A stretch of DNA of 64,000 nucleotides, taken from positions 1,429,169 to 1,493,168 of the forward strand of contig MSDW01000001.1 in assembly GCA_001914405.1 (NCBI GenBank), written 5' to 3'. This stretch comes from Candidatus Methanohalarchaeum thermophilum. Lineage in GTDB: Archaea; Halobacteriota; Methanonatronarchaeia; Methanonatronarchaeales; Methanonatronarchaeaceae. The stretch's first letter is position 1. Every line of letters begins with the position of its first letter. The position numbers and the translations under genes were made by a program. This document shows positions 16,675 through 26,755 of the stretch, piece after piece. The notes under the pieces were generated by a model, which worked only from the letters and a program-made list of their open reading frames with translations, ran no database searches and was not told where the DNA came from.

Positions 16675-17334
16675 TCAGTCACTAAAATCGATAAATTTAA
16701 CAGAAGGGTCTTCTAATTCGTTTCTAATTGATAAGTTAATTAGGAGAGGAGTTAGGGACTCACATAATTTAGAAACTGAAAGTGGTCCTCCATTTAGGCA
16801 TCTTACTCCTTTAATTTCTTCAGCTAGGGATTTTACAGTACTTTTAGAGTTTTCATCGTCTCCACAAACTACGACATCACAATTTAAATTTTTTTCGGTA
16901 TCTTTTAAATGAGAAGCCGGAACGCTGTGAAATGCGGAAACCACTTTGGTAGATGAAGGTAATATATCTTGGATCTTTAAAGCAGCACACGTATTTTTAC
17001 ATTTAAATACATTATCGGATTTATATAAAGGAGCTACTGGAGAAACTACTATTTCATTTCTAAAATGTTTTTTGAGGTCTTCAAGTGCTTTTTTGATCAC
17101 TTTAGCAGGTAGAGAAATTACAACTAATTCACTCTCTAAGATTGCATCTTTATTTAATCCGTAATTTAGCTTATCTTTGTAGCCTTTACCTAGTTTTTTA
17201 TTATATTTTTTAAATGCTCTTTTAGCTTTTTCCTTGTTTCTTGAACCAATAAAGATCTCGTGTCCTTTTTTTGCCCATCTAAGCGATAATCCCTCGCCGA
17301 TATATCCAGTTCCTCCGACGAATCCGATTTTCAT
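16675..17334 (-). CDS. npdG: Reduced-F420:NADP oxidoreductase
   Basis: It transfers hydride between coenzyme F420 and NADP, giving NADPH in methanogens and other F420 users. The N-terminal MKIGFVGGTGYIGEGLSLRWAKKGHEI is the family's Rossmann loop, followed by GSR for NADP phosphate binding; later VISLPAKV and AFHSVPA match the family. The start at 17334 is set by GGAGG 7 nt upstream; a longer frame exists but lacks such a site. About 219 residues, the usual length. It is divergent from carA with a 138-bp gap. Confidence 0.85.
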   Translation of the reverse strand: MKIGFVGGTGYIGEGLSLRWAKKGHEIFIGSRNKEKAKRAFKKYNKKLGKGYKDKLNYGLNKDAILESELVVISLPAKVIKKALEDLKKHFRNEIVVSPVAPLYKSDNVFKCKNTCAALKIQDILPSSTKVVSAFHSVPASHLKDTEKNLNCDVVVCGDDENSKSTVKSLAEEIKGVRCLNGGPLSVSKLCESLTPLLINLSIRNELEDPSVKFIDFSD

Positions 17335-17472
17335 TGATTTACCTCCAAAAATCAAAAACCGTATCCTATTATTTCTCAACTATTGTTTTTTTATTGTAAA
17401 AAAACTTTTTAAGCTTTAGACTCATTAGAGGTAGGAAAAATATAGATGTAAGCATAATTTTGAGGTTCTTTA

Positions 17473-18549
17473 ATGAAGGACGCAGTTTTAGCTTTAGAGG
17501 ATGGAACGGTATTTGAAGGAAAAGGAATAGGAGTTGAGGGAGTTTCAAAAGGTGAACTAGTTTTTGCAACTCCATACACTGGATATGAGGAAGCTCTCAC
17601 GGATCCTTCATACAAAGGTCAAGTCTTAATGTTTACCTATCCTTTAATCGGAAATTATGGTATTAGTTACAAAAATATGCAATCTGATTCAATGAAAGCA
17701 GATGGGTTAGTTGTTAGAGAGGCTTGTCTTAACCCCTCCCACAGGAACGCAGAATCTGATATAGATGAGTTTTTGAAAGAAAACGATGCTTGTGGGATTA
17801 GTGGAATAGACACTAGGTTATTAACAACTAGAACAAGAAAAGAAGGAACTGTTAAATCAGCTATAATGGTTGGAGAAGCTGACAAAGAAAAAGCACTAGA
17901 GGAAGCTAAAAATCTACCGGAGATCACTGAAAGAGACTTAGTCGAAAAGGTTTCACCGAATTCGCCATATAGAATCAAAAACGATGGACCAAAGATGGCT
18001 ATTTTGGATACTGGGATGAAGAAAAATATCTTAAATAATTTGAAAAAAAGGGAGTTTGACATAAAAGTATTTCCGTCTGATACTGGGATAAAGGAAATCG
18101 AAAAATTTGAACCAGATACTCTATTTGTCTCGAACGGTCCAGGAGATCCTAGGAGAGCAAGAAGTGCTATAAATGTAGTTAAACACTTTGTAGATGAATT
18201 ACCGATATTTGGTATCTGTTTTGGGATACAGATAATAGCCTTAGCTCTTGGTGGTCAAACCTACAAGATGAAATTTGGGCACAGAGGAGGTAACCAGCCA
18301 GTAAAAGACCACGAAACTGGTGTTGTTCATATTACCAGCCAAAATCATGGCTTTGCAGTAGATGAGTCTTCGTTAAGTGGAACAGGCCTAGAAGTAACTC
18401 AGACAAACCCCAATGATGACACTGTTGAAGCAATAAGACACAGGAAAAAACCGATAGAAGCTGTTCAATATCACCCTGAAGCTTGTCCAGGGCCAAGGGA
18501 TACTGAAGAGTTGTTCTTTGATAGAGTGAGAAAAATAGCTGGAGGATAA
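17473..18549 (+). CDS. carA: Carbamoyl-phosphate synthase small subunit
   Basis: The 358-residue glutaminase has the class I amidotransferase triad: Cys in GICFGIQ near residue 249 and the His/Glu of QYHPEACPGP. The N-terminal half carries ALEDGTVFEGKGIG and TGYEEALTDPSYKGQ. It feeds ammonia to CarB for carbamoyl phosphate used in arginine and pyrimidine synthesis. A GAGGT site precedes the ATG, and carB begins 3 bp after its stop. Confidence 0.95.
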   Translation: MKDAVLALEDGTVFEGKGIGVEGVSKGELVFATPYTGYEEALTDPSYKGQVLMFTYPLIGNYGISYKNMQSDSMKADGLVVREACLNPSHRNAESDIDEFLKENDACGISGIDTRLLTTRTRKEGTVKSAIMVGEADKEKALEEAKNLPEITERDLVEKVSPNSPYRIKNDGPKMAILDTGMKKNILNNLKKREFDIKVFPSDTGIKEIEKFEPDTLFVSNGPGDPRRARSAINVVKHFVDELPIFGICFGIQIIALALGGQTYKMKFGHRGGNQPVKDHETGVVHITSQNHGFAVDESSLSGTGLEVTQTNPNDDTVEAIRHRKKPIEAVQYHPEACPGPRDTEELFFDRVRKIAGG

Positions 18550-18552
18550 AGA

Positions 18553-21500
18553 ATGCCTAAAAGACAGGATGTAAATAAGGTTTTATTGGTTGGGAGCGGT
18601 CCAATAGAGATTGGACAGGCAGCCGAATTCGATTATTCAGGTTCACAAGCATGTAGAGCACTTAGGGAAGAAGGAGTTGAAGTTGTACTTGTTAACTCAA
18701 ATCCAGCAACAATAATGACGGATCCAGAGATGGCGGATTCCGTTTATATTGAACCATTAACAACTGAATCTCTTACTGAAATAATAAAAAAAGAGAGACC
18801 TGACGGAATAGCCGCTGGATTAGGAGGTCAGACAGGACTAAATGTAACGGCCGAGCTATCAGAAGAGGGTGTACTAGATAATTACGATGTAGAGGTACTT
18901 GGAACGCCAATAGAAACAATATATGATACAGAAGATAGGGATAGATTTAGAAGTATGATGCACGATTTAGGAGAAGAAGTCGCTAGAAGTCAGGCAGTAG
19001 AATCAATATCAGAGGCTAAAGAGGTATCAAAAGAACTAGGGCTTCCAGTCATAATAAGACCTGCCTATACATTAGGCGGAGCAGGAGGAGGAGTCGCTGA
19101 AAGCTACGAAGAACTCGAAGAGATAGCAGAAAGAGGACTAAAATTCTCAAGAATAAACCAGGTTTTAATAGAAGAAAGCGTACTTGGCTGGAAAGAATTT
19201 GAATACGAAGTAATGAGAGACGGTAACGATACCTGTATTACCGTAGTAAATATGGAAAATTTTGACCCAATGGGAATTCATACAGGTGAATCAATAGTAA
19301 CGGCACCATCCCAGACCCTATCAGATCAAGACCACCAGATGCTCAGAACGGCAGCTATAAATATAATTAGAGAACTAGGAGTTGAAGGCGGTTGTAACAT
19401 TCAATTCGCTTTTAATTCAGAAACGGGAGAGTACAAAGTAGTAGAAGTTAACCCTAGGGTTTCTAGATCTTCTGCCCTTGCATCAAAGGCCACGGGCTAC
19501 CCAATAGCTAGGGTTGCAGCAAAAATATCGATCGGAATGAACCTAGATGAAATACCAAACGATGTAACAAAAGAAACTCCTGCATCTTTTGAACCTACCG
19601 TAGACTACACAGTAGTAAAAATACCAAGATGGCCTTTTGACAAGTTCCAAGATGTAGATAGGACATTGACCACTCAGATGAAATCAACTGGAGAAGTAAT
19701 GGCTATAGGGAGAACACTAGAGGAATCATTCCAAAAAGCCATCCGTTCATTGGATATAGGAGAAATAGGATTCAAACCCAACAGGAGAAATAAATTCAAC
19801 GAAGAAGAGATCCAGGAACACTTAACGAAACCTACTGACATGAGAGTATTTGCTATCTATGATGCACTTAAAGGAGAATACACTATAGAAGAGATATCAG
19901 AGATAACGGGAATTGATAAATTCATGCTCCAAAAAATAAAGAACATATTAAAGACTGAAAGAAAGATAGAAGAAGACTGGAGAAATAACCTCAGAGAAGC
20001 AAAGAGAAATGGGTTTACAGATACACAGGTCTCAAATATATCTGAGGCATCTATTGAAGAAGTAAGAGATGAAAGAAGGAATCAATTAGATACTACTTAC
20101 AAGATGGTTGACACATGTGCAGCAGAATTTAAAGCCGAGACACCGTACTATTACTCGGCATTTGAACAGGAAGAATCTGAAGTAGAGCAAAAAGAAGGAA
20201 AAAACGATGAAGAAAAGGTATTAATCCTTGGTGCAGGACCAATAAGGATAGGCCAAGGAATTGAATTTGACTATTGTTGTGTCCACGCAGTAAACGCATT
20301 GGAAGAAGAAGACATAGAGACATTAATAATGAATAACAACCCAGAAACGGTTTCAACTGATTATGATACCTCAGATAAACTATTTTTTGATCCCTTGACC
20401 ATAGACGATGTAATGAATGTTATAGAGAAAGAAAAACCAGATGGAGTCATGGTTCAGTTTGGAGGGCAGACCTCAGTTAATTTGGCTGTTCCGTTGAAGG
20501 AAGAATTAGAAAAAAGAGATGATTTAGATACAGAAATATATGGGACAGATCCGGAAATGATGGATATGGCGGAGGACAGAGATAGATTTAGCGAATTTTT
20601 AAGTAATTTAGATATTCAACAGCCAGAAAGTGGTTTTGCATCTTCGAAAGAAGAAGCTAAACAGGTGGCTGACGAAATTGGTTTTCCAGTGCTTGTAAGA
20701 CCATCTTATGTTCTTGGTGGAAGAGCTATGGAAATAGTACACGATGAAGAAGAATTAGAGGGATATATAGAGGAAGCAGTGAGAGTAAGTCCTGATCACC
20801 CTATTTTGATAGATGAGTTTATAGAGAGCGGGATTGAATTAGATGTAGATGCGGTAAGTGATGGAGAAAATGTATTGATTGGGGGTATTATGGAACATAT
20901 AGAACAGGCAGGAGTACATTCAGGGGATTCTGCCTGTGTGATACCGCCGCAATCCGTTTCTGAAGAAAGAATAGAAGAAGTTAAAGAGTATGTCAAAAAA
21001 ATTGCTCTAGGATTAAACACTAAGGGATTGATAAATATACAAATGGCTTTAAAAGACGGAAAAATTTATATACTGGAAGCTAATCCTCGTTCAAGCAGAA
21101 CAATTCCATATGTAAGTAAATCAACTGGAGTACCACTGGCAAAGTTAGCTGCGAAAACTATGGTAGGTAAAAAACTAGATGAATTAGGTTACGATGAGTC
21201 TCCTGAAATTGATCATGTTGCGGTAAAGGAGGTCGTTCTCCCATTTGATAAACTTCCGGGAGTTGATCCTCTCTTAGGGCCAGAGATGAAGTCTACTGGA
21301 GAAGTTATGGGAATAGACTACGATTTTGGAACGGCATTCTATAAAGCAGAAATGGCAGCAGAAAATGAAATACCAACGGAAGGTAATGTAGTCTTAAGTA
21401 TAAGAGATGAAGACAAACCAAAGATTGTGGATGTAGCTAAAGAATTGAAGGAACAAGGATTAAATCTAATGGGGACAGAGGGAACACAAAAATACTTATC

Positions 21501-21798
21501 TGATAAGGGAATAAAAGTTGAAAAAGTAAACAAAGTAAGTGAAGGTTCTCCACATATAATAGATAAGATTAGAGATGAAGAAATAGATCTTATTATTAAC
21601 ACCCCAACTTCGGGAAAGCAACCTAAGAGGGATGGATATAAAATAAGAAGAGCAGCAGTAAACCTTAAAGTCCCATATATAACAAATATACAAGCAGCAA
21701 AAGCAGCTGCAAGTGCAATTAAGTCATTTAAGGAAGGAAAAATTACGACTAAATCAATAAATGAATTTCAACACGAAATAGGTGAAAAAAATGAGTAA
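18553..21798 (+). CDS. carB: Carbamoyl-phosphate synthase large subunit
   Basis: The 1081-residue protein is full length, with two ATP-grasp halves (LLVGSGPIEIGQAAEFDYSG at the start; LILGAGPIRIGQGIEFDY near residue 558) and a C-terminal MGS-like regulatory domain from about 950. It makes carbamoyl phosphate from bicarbonate, ammonia and two ATP. It overlaps the argG start by 8 bp. A visible shift in codon style occurs near 20.45 kb, A/C-rich before and more G/T-rich after, without any break in the frame. Confidence 0.96.
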   Translation: MPKRQDVNKVLLVGSGPIEIGQAAEFDYSGSQACRALREEGVEVVLVNSNPATIMTDPEMADSVYIEPLTTESLTEIIKKERPDGIAAGLGGQTGLNVTAELSEEGVLDNYDVEVLGTPIETIYDTEDRDRFRSMMHDLGEEVARSQAVESISEAKEVSKELGLPVIIRPAYTLGGAGGGVAESYEELEEIAERGLKFSRINQVLIEESVLGWKEFEYEVMRDGNDTCITVVNMENFDPMGIHTGESIVTAPSQTLSDQDHQMLRTAAINIIRELGVEGGCNIQFAFNSETGEYKVVEVNPRVSRSSALASKATGYPIARVAAKISIGMNLDEIPNDVTKETPASFEPTVDYTVVKIPRWPFDKFQDVDRTLTTQMKSTGEVMAIGRTLEESFQKAIRSLDIGEIGFKPNRRNKFNEEEIQEHLTKPTDMRVFAIYDALKGEYTIEEISEITGIDKFMLQKIKNILKTERKIEEDWRNNLREAKRNGFTDTQVSNISEASIEEVRDERRNQLDTTYKMVDTCAAEFKAETPYYYSAFEQEESEVEQKEGKNDEEKVLILGAGPIRIGQGIEFDYCCVHAVNALEEEDIETLIMNNNPETVSTDYDTSDKLFFDPLTIDDVMNVIEKEKPDGVMVQFGGQTSVNLAVPLKEELEKRDDLDTEIYGTDPEMMDMAEDRDRFSEFLSNLDIQQPESGFASSKEEAKQVADEIGFPVLVRPSYVLGGRAMEIVHDEEELEGYIEEAVRVSPDHPILIDEFIESGIELDVDAVSDGENVLIGGIMEHIEQAGVHSGDSACVIPPQSVSEERIEEVKEYVKKIALGLNTKGLINIQMALKDGKIYILEANPRSSRTIPYVSKSTGVPLAKLAAKTMVGKKLDELGYDESPEIDHVAVKEVVLPFDKLPGVDPLLGPEMKSTGEVMGIDYDFGTAFYKAEMAAENEIPTEGNVVLSIRDEDKPKIVDVAKELKEQGLNLMGTEGTQKYLSDKGIKVEKVNKVSEGSPHIIDKIRDEEIDLIINTPTSGKQPKRDGYKIRRAAVNLKVPYITNIQAAKAAASAIKSFKEGKITTKSINEFQHEIGEKNE

Positions 21799-22957
21799 AA
21801 TAATTTTAGCATTCTCCGGGGGCCTCGATACCTCAGTCAGCGTGCCAATTCTAAAAGAGAAATATGAATACGATGAAGTAATAGCGGCAACAGTAGATGT
21901 AGGACAGCCTAAACAAGGAATAAAAGAAGCAAAAAAATCAGCTAAAGAAATAGGGATCGAACACCATGTAATAGATGCGAAAGAAGAATTCATCGAGGAC
22001 TACATATATGAATTAATAAAAGCCAATGGCGAATACGAAGGATACCTACTAGGACATGCAATAGCGAGACCTCTAATCGCAAAAAAGATATGCGAACTAT
22101 CAGATCAAAAGAATGCAGATGCCGTTGCCCATGGATGCACAGGTAAAGGAAACGATCAATTCAGATTTGAAGCTACATTCAGATCCGAATGCCCAGAAAG
22201 AGACATAGTTGCACCAATTAGAGAATTAAACTTAACTAGAGAAGAAGAAAAAGAATACGCAAGAGAAAAAGGAATAAAAATAGGTTCAGAAGAAGAAAAG
22301 TGGAGTATAGATGAAAACTTATGGAGCAGAAGCATAGAAGGAAGCAAACTTGAAGACCCAAATTACCAGCCTCCAGAAGAGATATACAGCTGGACCCAGA
22401 ACCCAGAAAAAGCACCAAACGAACCTGAATACCTAGAAATAGATTTTAAAGAAGGAATACCATATAAAATAGATGGAAAAAAATACAAGCCAATTAAATT
22501 AGTGTCGAAACTAAATGAGAAAGTAGGTAGACATGGAGTAGGACGCGTAGACATGATAGAAGACAGGATATTAGGCTTAAAAGCAAGAGAAAACTACGAA
22601 CATCCAGCAGCAACAGCACTACTAGAGGCTCATAGAGATCTTGAAAACCTAGTTCTAAGCAGGAAAGAAATAAAATTCAAAAGAATTGTTGAAAATGAAT
22701 GGAGCGAACTAGTATACAATGGACTGCTAAACGAACCATTATTTGAAGACCTCAATGAATTCATCCAAAAAACACAAGGAAAAGTAAATGGAAAAGTTAA
22801 ATTAAAACTATACAAGGGAGGCATTAAAGTAGTTTCAAGAAAATCGAAGGATGCATTATATTCTGAAGACCTAGTTTCCTTCGATGACAAAACCCTAGAC
22901 CAAAGAGATTCAAAAGGCGCAGTTAAATATCATGGTCTTCAATCAAGATTAGAATAA
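21791..22957 (+). CDS. argG: Argininosuccinate synthase
   Basis: The N-terminal P-loop-like AFSGGLDTSVSVPIL is diagnostic, with HGCTGKGNDQFRFE and SIDENLWSRSIEG following. It joins citrulline and aspartate with ATP. The start is the ATG at 21791 inside the end of carB; a GTG at 21782 is also open. With carA and carB it forms an arginine-oriented operon continuing into the eS8 gene 15 bp downstream. Confidence 0.95.
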   Translation: MSKIILAFSGGLDTSVSVPILKEKYEYDEVIAATVDVGQPKQGIKEAKKSAKEIGIEHHVIDAKEEFIEDYIYELIKANGEYEGYLLGHAIARPLIAKKICELSDQKNADAVAHGCTGKGNDQFRFEATFRSECPERDIVAPIRELNLTREEEKEYAREKGIKIGSEEEKWSIDENLWSRSIEGSKLEDPNYQPPEEIYSWTQNPEKAPNEPEYLEIDFKEGIPYKIDGKKYKPIKLVSKLNEKVGRHGVGRVDMIEDRILGLKARENYEHPAATALLEAHRDLENLVLSRKEIKFKRIVENEWSELVYNGLLNEPLFEDLNEFIQKTQGKVNGKVKLKLYKGGIKVVSRKSKDALYSEDLVSFDDKTLDQRDSKGAVKYHGLQSRLE

Positions 22958-22972
22958 AAAGAGGTTGATACT

Positions 22973-23356
22973 ATGGCAAAATATCATGGTAAATCTAAAA
23001 GAACAAAAACTGGTGGAAGAAGAAAGCCTAAAAGGAAAAAAAGAAAAAGCGAACTAGGAAGAGAATTCTTAGAACCAAAAATAGGAGAAGAAACAAAGAA
23101 AAAACTCAGGACAATGGGGGGAAACGGAAAAACAAGGCTACTAAGAACCAATAAAGTAAACCTAACAGATCCTGACTCAGGAGAAACTGAAAAAATTGAT
23201 ATAGAAAATGTCGTCGAAAACGAAGCAAACCCTCACTATGTAAGAAGAAACATCATTACAAAGGGAGCGATAATCGAAACAGAAAAAGGAAAAGCAAAAG
23301 TAAAAAATCGCCCAGGACAAGAAGGTACAGTTAACGCAGTATTAATAAACGAATAA
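22973..23356 (+). CDS. rps8e: Ribosomal protein eS8
   Basis: The 127-residue, strongly basic N-terminus [20 protein letters not shown] and the C-terminal [30 protein letters not shown] match archaeal eS8 of the small subunit. GAGGT precedes the ATG. It is the last gene of the carA-carB-argG run and converges with hypB. Confidence 0.93.
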   Translation: [127 protein letters not shown]

Positions 23357-23399
23357 ATGACAAAAAACCTAAAGTACAAAATAAAAAAGAGATCAGAAA

Positions 23400-24032
23400 T
23401 TAAATCAATTCAATAAAATCACTTAAACCAACACCCTCTTTTATACTCATTTTTATAACCTCAATACCCGGATTAATCCTATTTGCATCTTTTACCATTC
23501 TACTAACATCAGCATCAACGGCATCAGCAATATCAATCTTATTAATTACACAAACACCTGACTTCTTGAATAAAAGAGGATGCTTATTCACTACATCATC
23601 TCCTTCAGTTACACTAACAACTACTATTCTTTCATCTGCTCCAACGGGAAAATCCACTGGACAAACAAGGTTACCCACATTCTCAATAAATAAATAATCT
23701 AAATCTTCCAGATTTAATTCCTTAATAGCATCCTTAACTAAGTTAGCGTCTAAATGACACTCCTTTCCAGTATTTAAATTAACAACAGGTACACCAGCTT
23801 CATTTAAAACATCATAGTCATCTTTACCTGAAACATCACCAACTATAGCTCCAACACCACTTAGATCCTTGCTTAATTCCTTTATCAAGGAAGTTTTTCC
23901 AGAACCAATGCTTCCAACAAGATTAAAAGACTTAATGTTGTGCTCTCTTAAAAAATTATTTACCTCATTTGCAACCTCTTGGTTTTCCTCAATCAAATTT
24001 TTTTCTAAATCAATTTCACTTACATCATGCAA
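23400..24032 (-). CDS. hypB: HypB, hydrogenase nickel insertion GTPase
   Basis: The 210-residue SIMIBI GTPase has Walker A GSIGSGKTS near residue 40, the GDVSGKDD switch, the metal-site Cys-His in GKECHLDA, a VCPVDF cysteine, and NKIDIAD for guanine. It delivers nickel to [NiFe] hydrogenase with HypA. The His-rich N-terminal store found in some bacteria is absent, as is normal in archaea. No hypA or hydrogenase gene is adjacent. Confidence 0.93.
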   Translation of the reverse strand: MHDVSEIDLEKNLIEENQEVANEVNNFLREHNIKSFNLVGSIGSGKTSLIKELSKDLSGVGAIVGDVSGKDDYDVLNEAGVPVVNLNTGKECHLDANLVKDAIKELNLEDLDYLFIENVGNLVCPVDFPVGADERIVVVSVTEGDDVVNKHPLLFKKSGVCVINKIDIADAVDADVSRMVKDANRINPGIEVIKMSIKEGVGLSDFIELI

Positions 24033-24118
24033 TTTTGATCACACTCATATATAATACTCCTAGAGAAATAAAAAAATCACACCTACCAAAAGACACATCT
24101 CCCATGAAATAATACAAA

Positions 24119-24571
24119 GTCAACTAATTCTACCTAATCAAAGATTAGGAAGGGGGTTGCATATGGTACGACCAGGATATAGGGGCAATTTAATTGTCGG
24201 TTGACTTAGGGGACTTACCATGTTTAAGTAGAAGGTTTCCACTCATCCGCCACCGGCTCCGAAGGGCCAGTTGACTGTGACCCGTCTACCCCTAGGAACT
24301 AGACATGGTCAGTTGTCCCGTCTCTCCTCACGAAGGAAGTGTTTGCCCGAGACGGAGAGATTCAGAGCCTCAGATGCAACAGCGTCACCTCGGCGAAGCA
24401 GTTTTCTCAACCCAACTAGACTGAATACCTTTAGTCGGGAGCTTGTTGCCTTTGGCTCCATTGACTTTGGCTAAAGATATGTCCCTCAACCATTTAAGGT
24501 TTACATTTAACTCAATTCCTCTCCTACCTAAACCAGAGACTTTGGAGAGAGGTCTCTTTGGAGGCGATAAG
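24119..24571 (-). mobile_element. Non-coding IS-derived element, reverse orientation
   Basis: The right end is at 24119-24160 (GTCAACTAATTC, with a TACCTAATC / GATTAGGAA palindrome) and the left end at 24510-24571. The interior is GC-rich for this genome and foldable. No protein frame is credible. It has the same end grammar as the other elements but a distinct interior. Confidence 0.6.
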
Positions 24572-24758
24572 ATGAATTTGTTAGTAACCCGAGATAGTAA
24601 TATTACAGTTTCGAAAAATAAAAAATGCTTTTAAGGAATTTCATTGATGTGTTCTAGGTTTTAAGTCGAGTTAATAGCTAAGTATACAAAAAAGATTACT
24701 GACTCTCTTATAGCTATTACAGGTAGCTTCAGATGAAAAAGATAATGAATGGTTTCTA

Positions 24759-24823
24759 CTTTATCTTAATGGTTGAAAAGACCCTTTCTAAGGTCTTTGG
24801 TTTTGTTAGGAGGGTGAATTAAC
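24759..24823 (+). repeat. Solo left-end palindrome
   Basis: TTTATCTTAATGGTTGAAAAGACC, a palindromic core and GGGTGAATTAAC match the left-end consensus. No matching right end follows; the next element begins 2 bp later in reverse orientation, suggesting nested insertion. Confidence 0.65.
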
Positions 24824-24824
24824 T

Positions 24825-25289
24825 AAGTGAAGTGACCCCTACCTTACCTCACATTCGTTCGGTGAGGAAGGGGCTTCCCTGTGAGCATTATCCAAAGAGG
24901 AGTTTGCTTTTCCACGGTACTTGTCTCATACACACCGTCAACAGGGAACTTGCGCTCTGAGTGAAGAATTGGATTAGGGCACAAAGCCCCTATATTAGCT
25001 ACACAATGGCTCCCTTATTCACTTTCGGTTGCTCCACACAACCACTACACCCTACTCCCGAAGTTTCGGGCTTACCTATTTTTTTTCAACTCGTTACTTG
25101 ACTCGTTTCCAAGTCAGTCCACGGACACGCTCCGTGTAGGCAACGGGATTGCTTTTTGATGAGGCAGACTCCCAACCAACTGCCAGTTACTCTTAATTAG
25201 TCTCAAAAACACTTAAACCCTTCCTAGTTGATTCATCCCCTACCAAAATCAAAGATTTTGGAAGGGGTCTTCTCAACATTTAAGATAAA
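24825..25289 (-). mobile_element. Non-coding IS-derived element, subfamily with conserved GCAATCCC core
   Basis: The right end (24825-24882) has the hairpin CCTCAC-attcgttcg-GTGAGG beside GGGGCTTCCCTGTGAG. The left end lies at 25227-25289. The interior shares modules with 44290-44787 and partly with 50151-50460 and 33335-33757: GAACTTGCGCT, GAATTGGATTAG, ATATTAGCTACACAATGGC, GGGATTGCTTTTTG and CCAACTGCCAGTT. Non-coding; conserved, foldable interior. Confidence 0.7.
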
Positions 25290-25316
25290 CTAAGAACTAC
25301 TTAGACAATAAAGCTA

Positions 25317-26238
25317 TAAATGGGTGTGGGATGAGTATTCAATCGCTCTTGTACAGGTATGAGGCCGACCTGGCTGAAGAGAGTAGGGAGCAACTATAAA
25401 AGCACTTTGAGATACACAAAAGCATCTACGACAAGGTGTTACAAATTTTAAATGGTTCAGATGGTTGGATAGGGAGATATGAGGTGTATAGTAGGTTGCA
25501 GGAGTGGAAAAAGACATTGAATCCCGAGCCAGAATTTGTGCTTGAAGGCTGGTTAGCAGGGAATTGGAAGAGTGTATGATGCAGTCAAGGTCTTGAGTAC
25601 AAAAAAAGGGGAGGGAGAAAAGGTTGGATAGACTGCGGTGTAAGAATTAGATTAGTAGCATTGAGTATAATCAGTTAGGGTTTAAGATAGACCAAGAAAT
25701 CGAAATCATATACCTATCAAAGGTAGGGAGGGATGTCTGTGAACTTCCATAGGCCAATCCCTAAAGACGCTAGGGCCAAAGGCTTAGTAATGAAGGGATA
25801 TGGTTGTGGTGCTGGAAGGTCCTCCTCCAGCTAGAGTTGCCAAAACCCGACAAACAATCGATTATGGAGGATAGTGTTGTAGTAGGAATGGATCTAAATG
25901 TATCTAATTTCTTAGTCGACAGCGAAGGCAGAGAAATACAGAACCTAAAGACTATACTGACAAGGAAGGACTTGAAGACTATGTTGGTGAGCAAGTTTGT
26001 AGAGGTAGAGTTAAGGAATACTACTAGGAGTTGCTCAAATCTAGGTTGTGGTAATGAGGTGGATAAGGAGCTATTGAGTAGGGTGTACGAGTGTAGGGAA
26101 TGTGGTTTGGAGATTGACCGAGATTTGAATGCAGCCACAAATATTGTGAGTAGGGGGTATATAGGTAGGGCTTGTCTGAAGTCAGAGCCCTTGTACACAT
26201 TGGCCTCTGCTGGAACTAGTTATGTTCCAGTAAGTTGA
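25317..26238 (+). pseudogene. tnpB: Broken tnpB (IS200/IS605 OrfB, TnpB family)
   Basis: The C-terminal part (about 25858-26238) is clear: GMDLNVSNFLVDSEGREI resembles the RuvC-I strand, the zinc-finger Cys pairs occur as SCSNLGCG and YECRECGLEID, and the RuvC-III DRDLNAATNIV motif is intact. The segment between RuvC-I and the zinc finger is far shorter than normal. Upstream, 25317-25690 reads as TnpB N-terminal-like sequence with in-frame stops (MSIQSLLYRYEADLAEES...). No tnpA is present. The gene cannot make an active RNA-guided nuclease. Confidence 0.8.
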
Positions 26239-26248
26239 GTGGTTGAAC

Positions 26249-26294
26249 AGGGAAGCCCCTTCCAAAATCTCTGATTTTGGTAGAGGTAGTTCAC
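26249..26294 (+). repeat. Right end of the broken tnpB element
   Basis: GGGAAGCCCC, a TTCCAAAATC / GATTTTGG palindrome, and GAGGTAGTTCAC follow the tnpB stop by 10 bp. This copy defines the right-end consensus used for the other elements. Confidence 0.8.
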
Positions 26295-26337
26295 GTGTAA
26301 TGGTGGAAATTTTAATTGTGGACAATAATCTTATTAT

Positions 26338-26628
26338 ATGGAAGAAATGCCTAGGAAAAAGATAGTTATATGGCCAGCGTATGTTGACAAAGAGAAGACG
26401 AGATCTGAGGGTAGGAGAGTTCCTAAGGGCTTGGCTGTGGTTTCTCCAACTGTTGATGAAATTAAAGAAGCGGCGGAAGAATTAGACTTAGAAACGGAAG
26501 TGCAGGAAGATAAATCGTATCCAAGAAATTGGTGGGAGAGTAAAGGAAGAGTTCTCGTATATAGGGATGATGAAAGTAAAGAAAGTTTAATAAAAAAGAT
26601 ATCTGAACTGGTTAAGAAAAATAGGTGA
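26338..26628 (+). CDS. srp19: Signal recognition particle 19 kDa protein
   Basis: The 96-residue basic protein has KIVIWPAYVDKEKTRSEGRRVP, the SRP19 signature for binding SRP RNA helices 6 and 8, and YPRNWWESKGRVLV near the C-terminus. It helps SRP54 assemble on 7S RNA for co-translational membrane targeting. ATGs at 26338 and 26347 are both possible. It stands alone after insertion-element debris; no SRP RNA gene was seen nearby. Confidence 0.92.
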   Translation: MEEMPRKKIVIWPAYVDKEKTRSEGRRVPKGLAVVSPTVDEIKEAAEELDLETEVQEDKSYPRNWWESKGRVLVYRDDESKESLIKKISELVKKNR

Positions 26629-26755
26629 TTATCTAAAGGGGATTAATTTTGGACATAGATTGATCACTGTAGGTTTATTCATTTTTGCTGTAATTGTCTT
26701 TTTTTTGCTTTCCGTAGTTTAGTTTCTGTTGTAATGCAGTAAGTCTGGGTCCTTA

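Noticed and set aside
24119-25289. Possible tRNA or rRNA in the GC-rich block
   Set aside because: No T-loop GTTCRANYC with matching acceptor stem and no rRNA-like conserved stretch; the ends match insertion-element palindromes.
25770-26198. 142-residue minus-strand frame over the broken tnpB
   Set aside because: Antisense shadow; the plus strand has the zinc finger and RuvC-III motifs.
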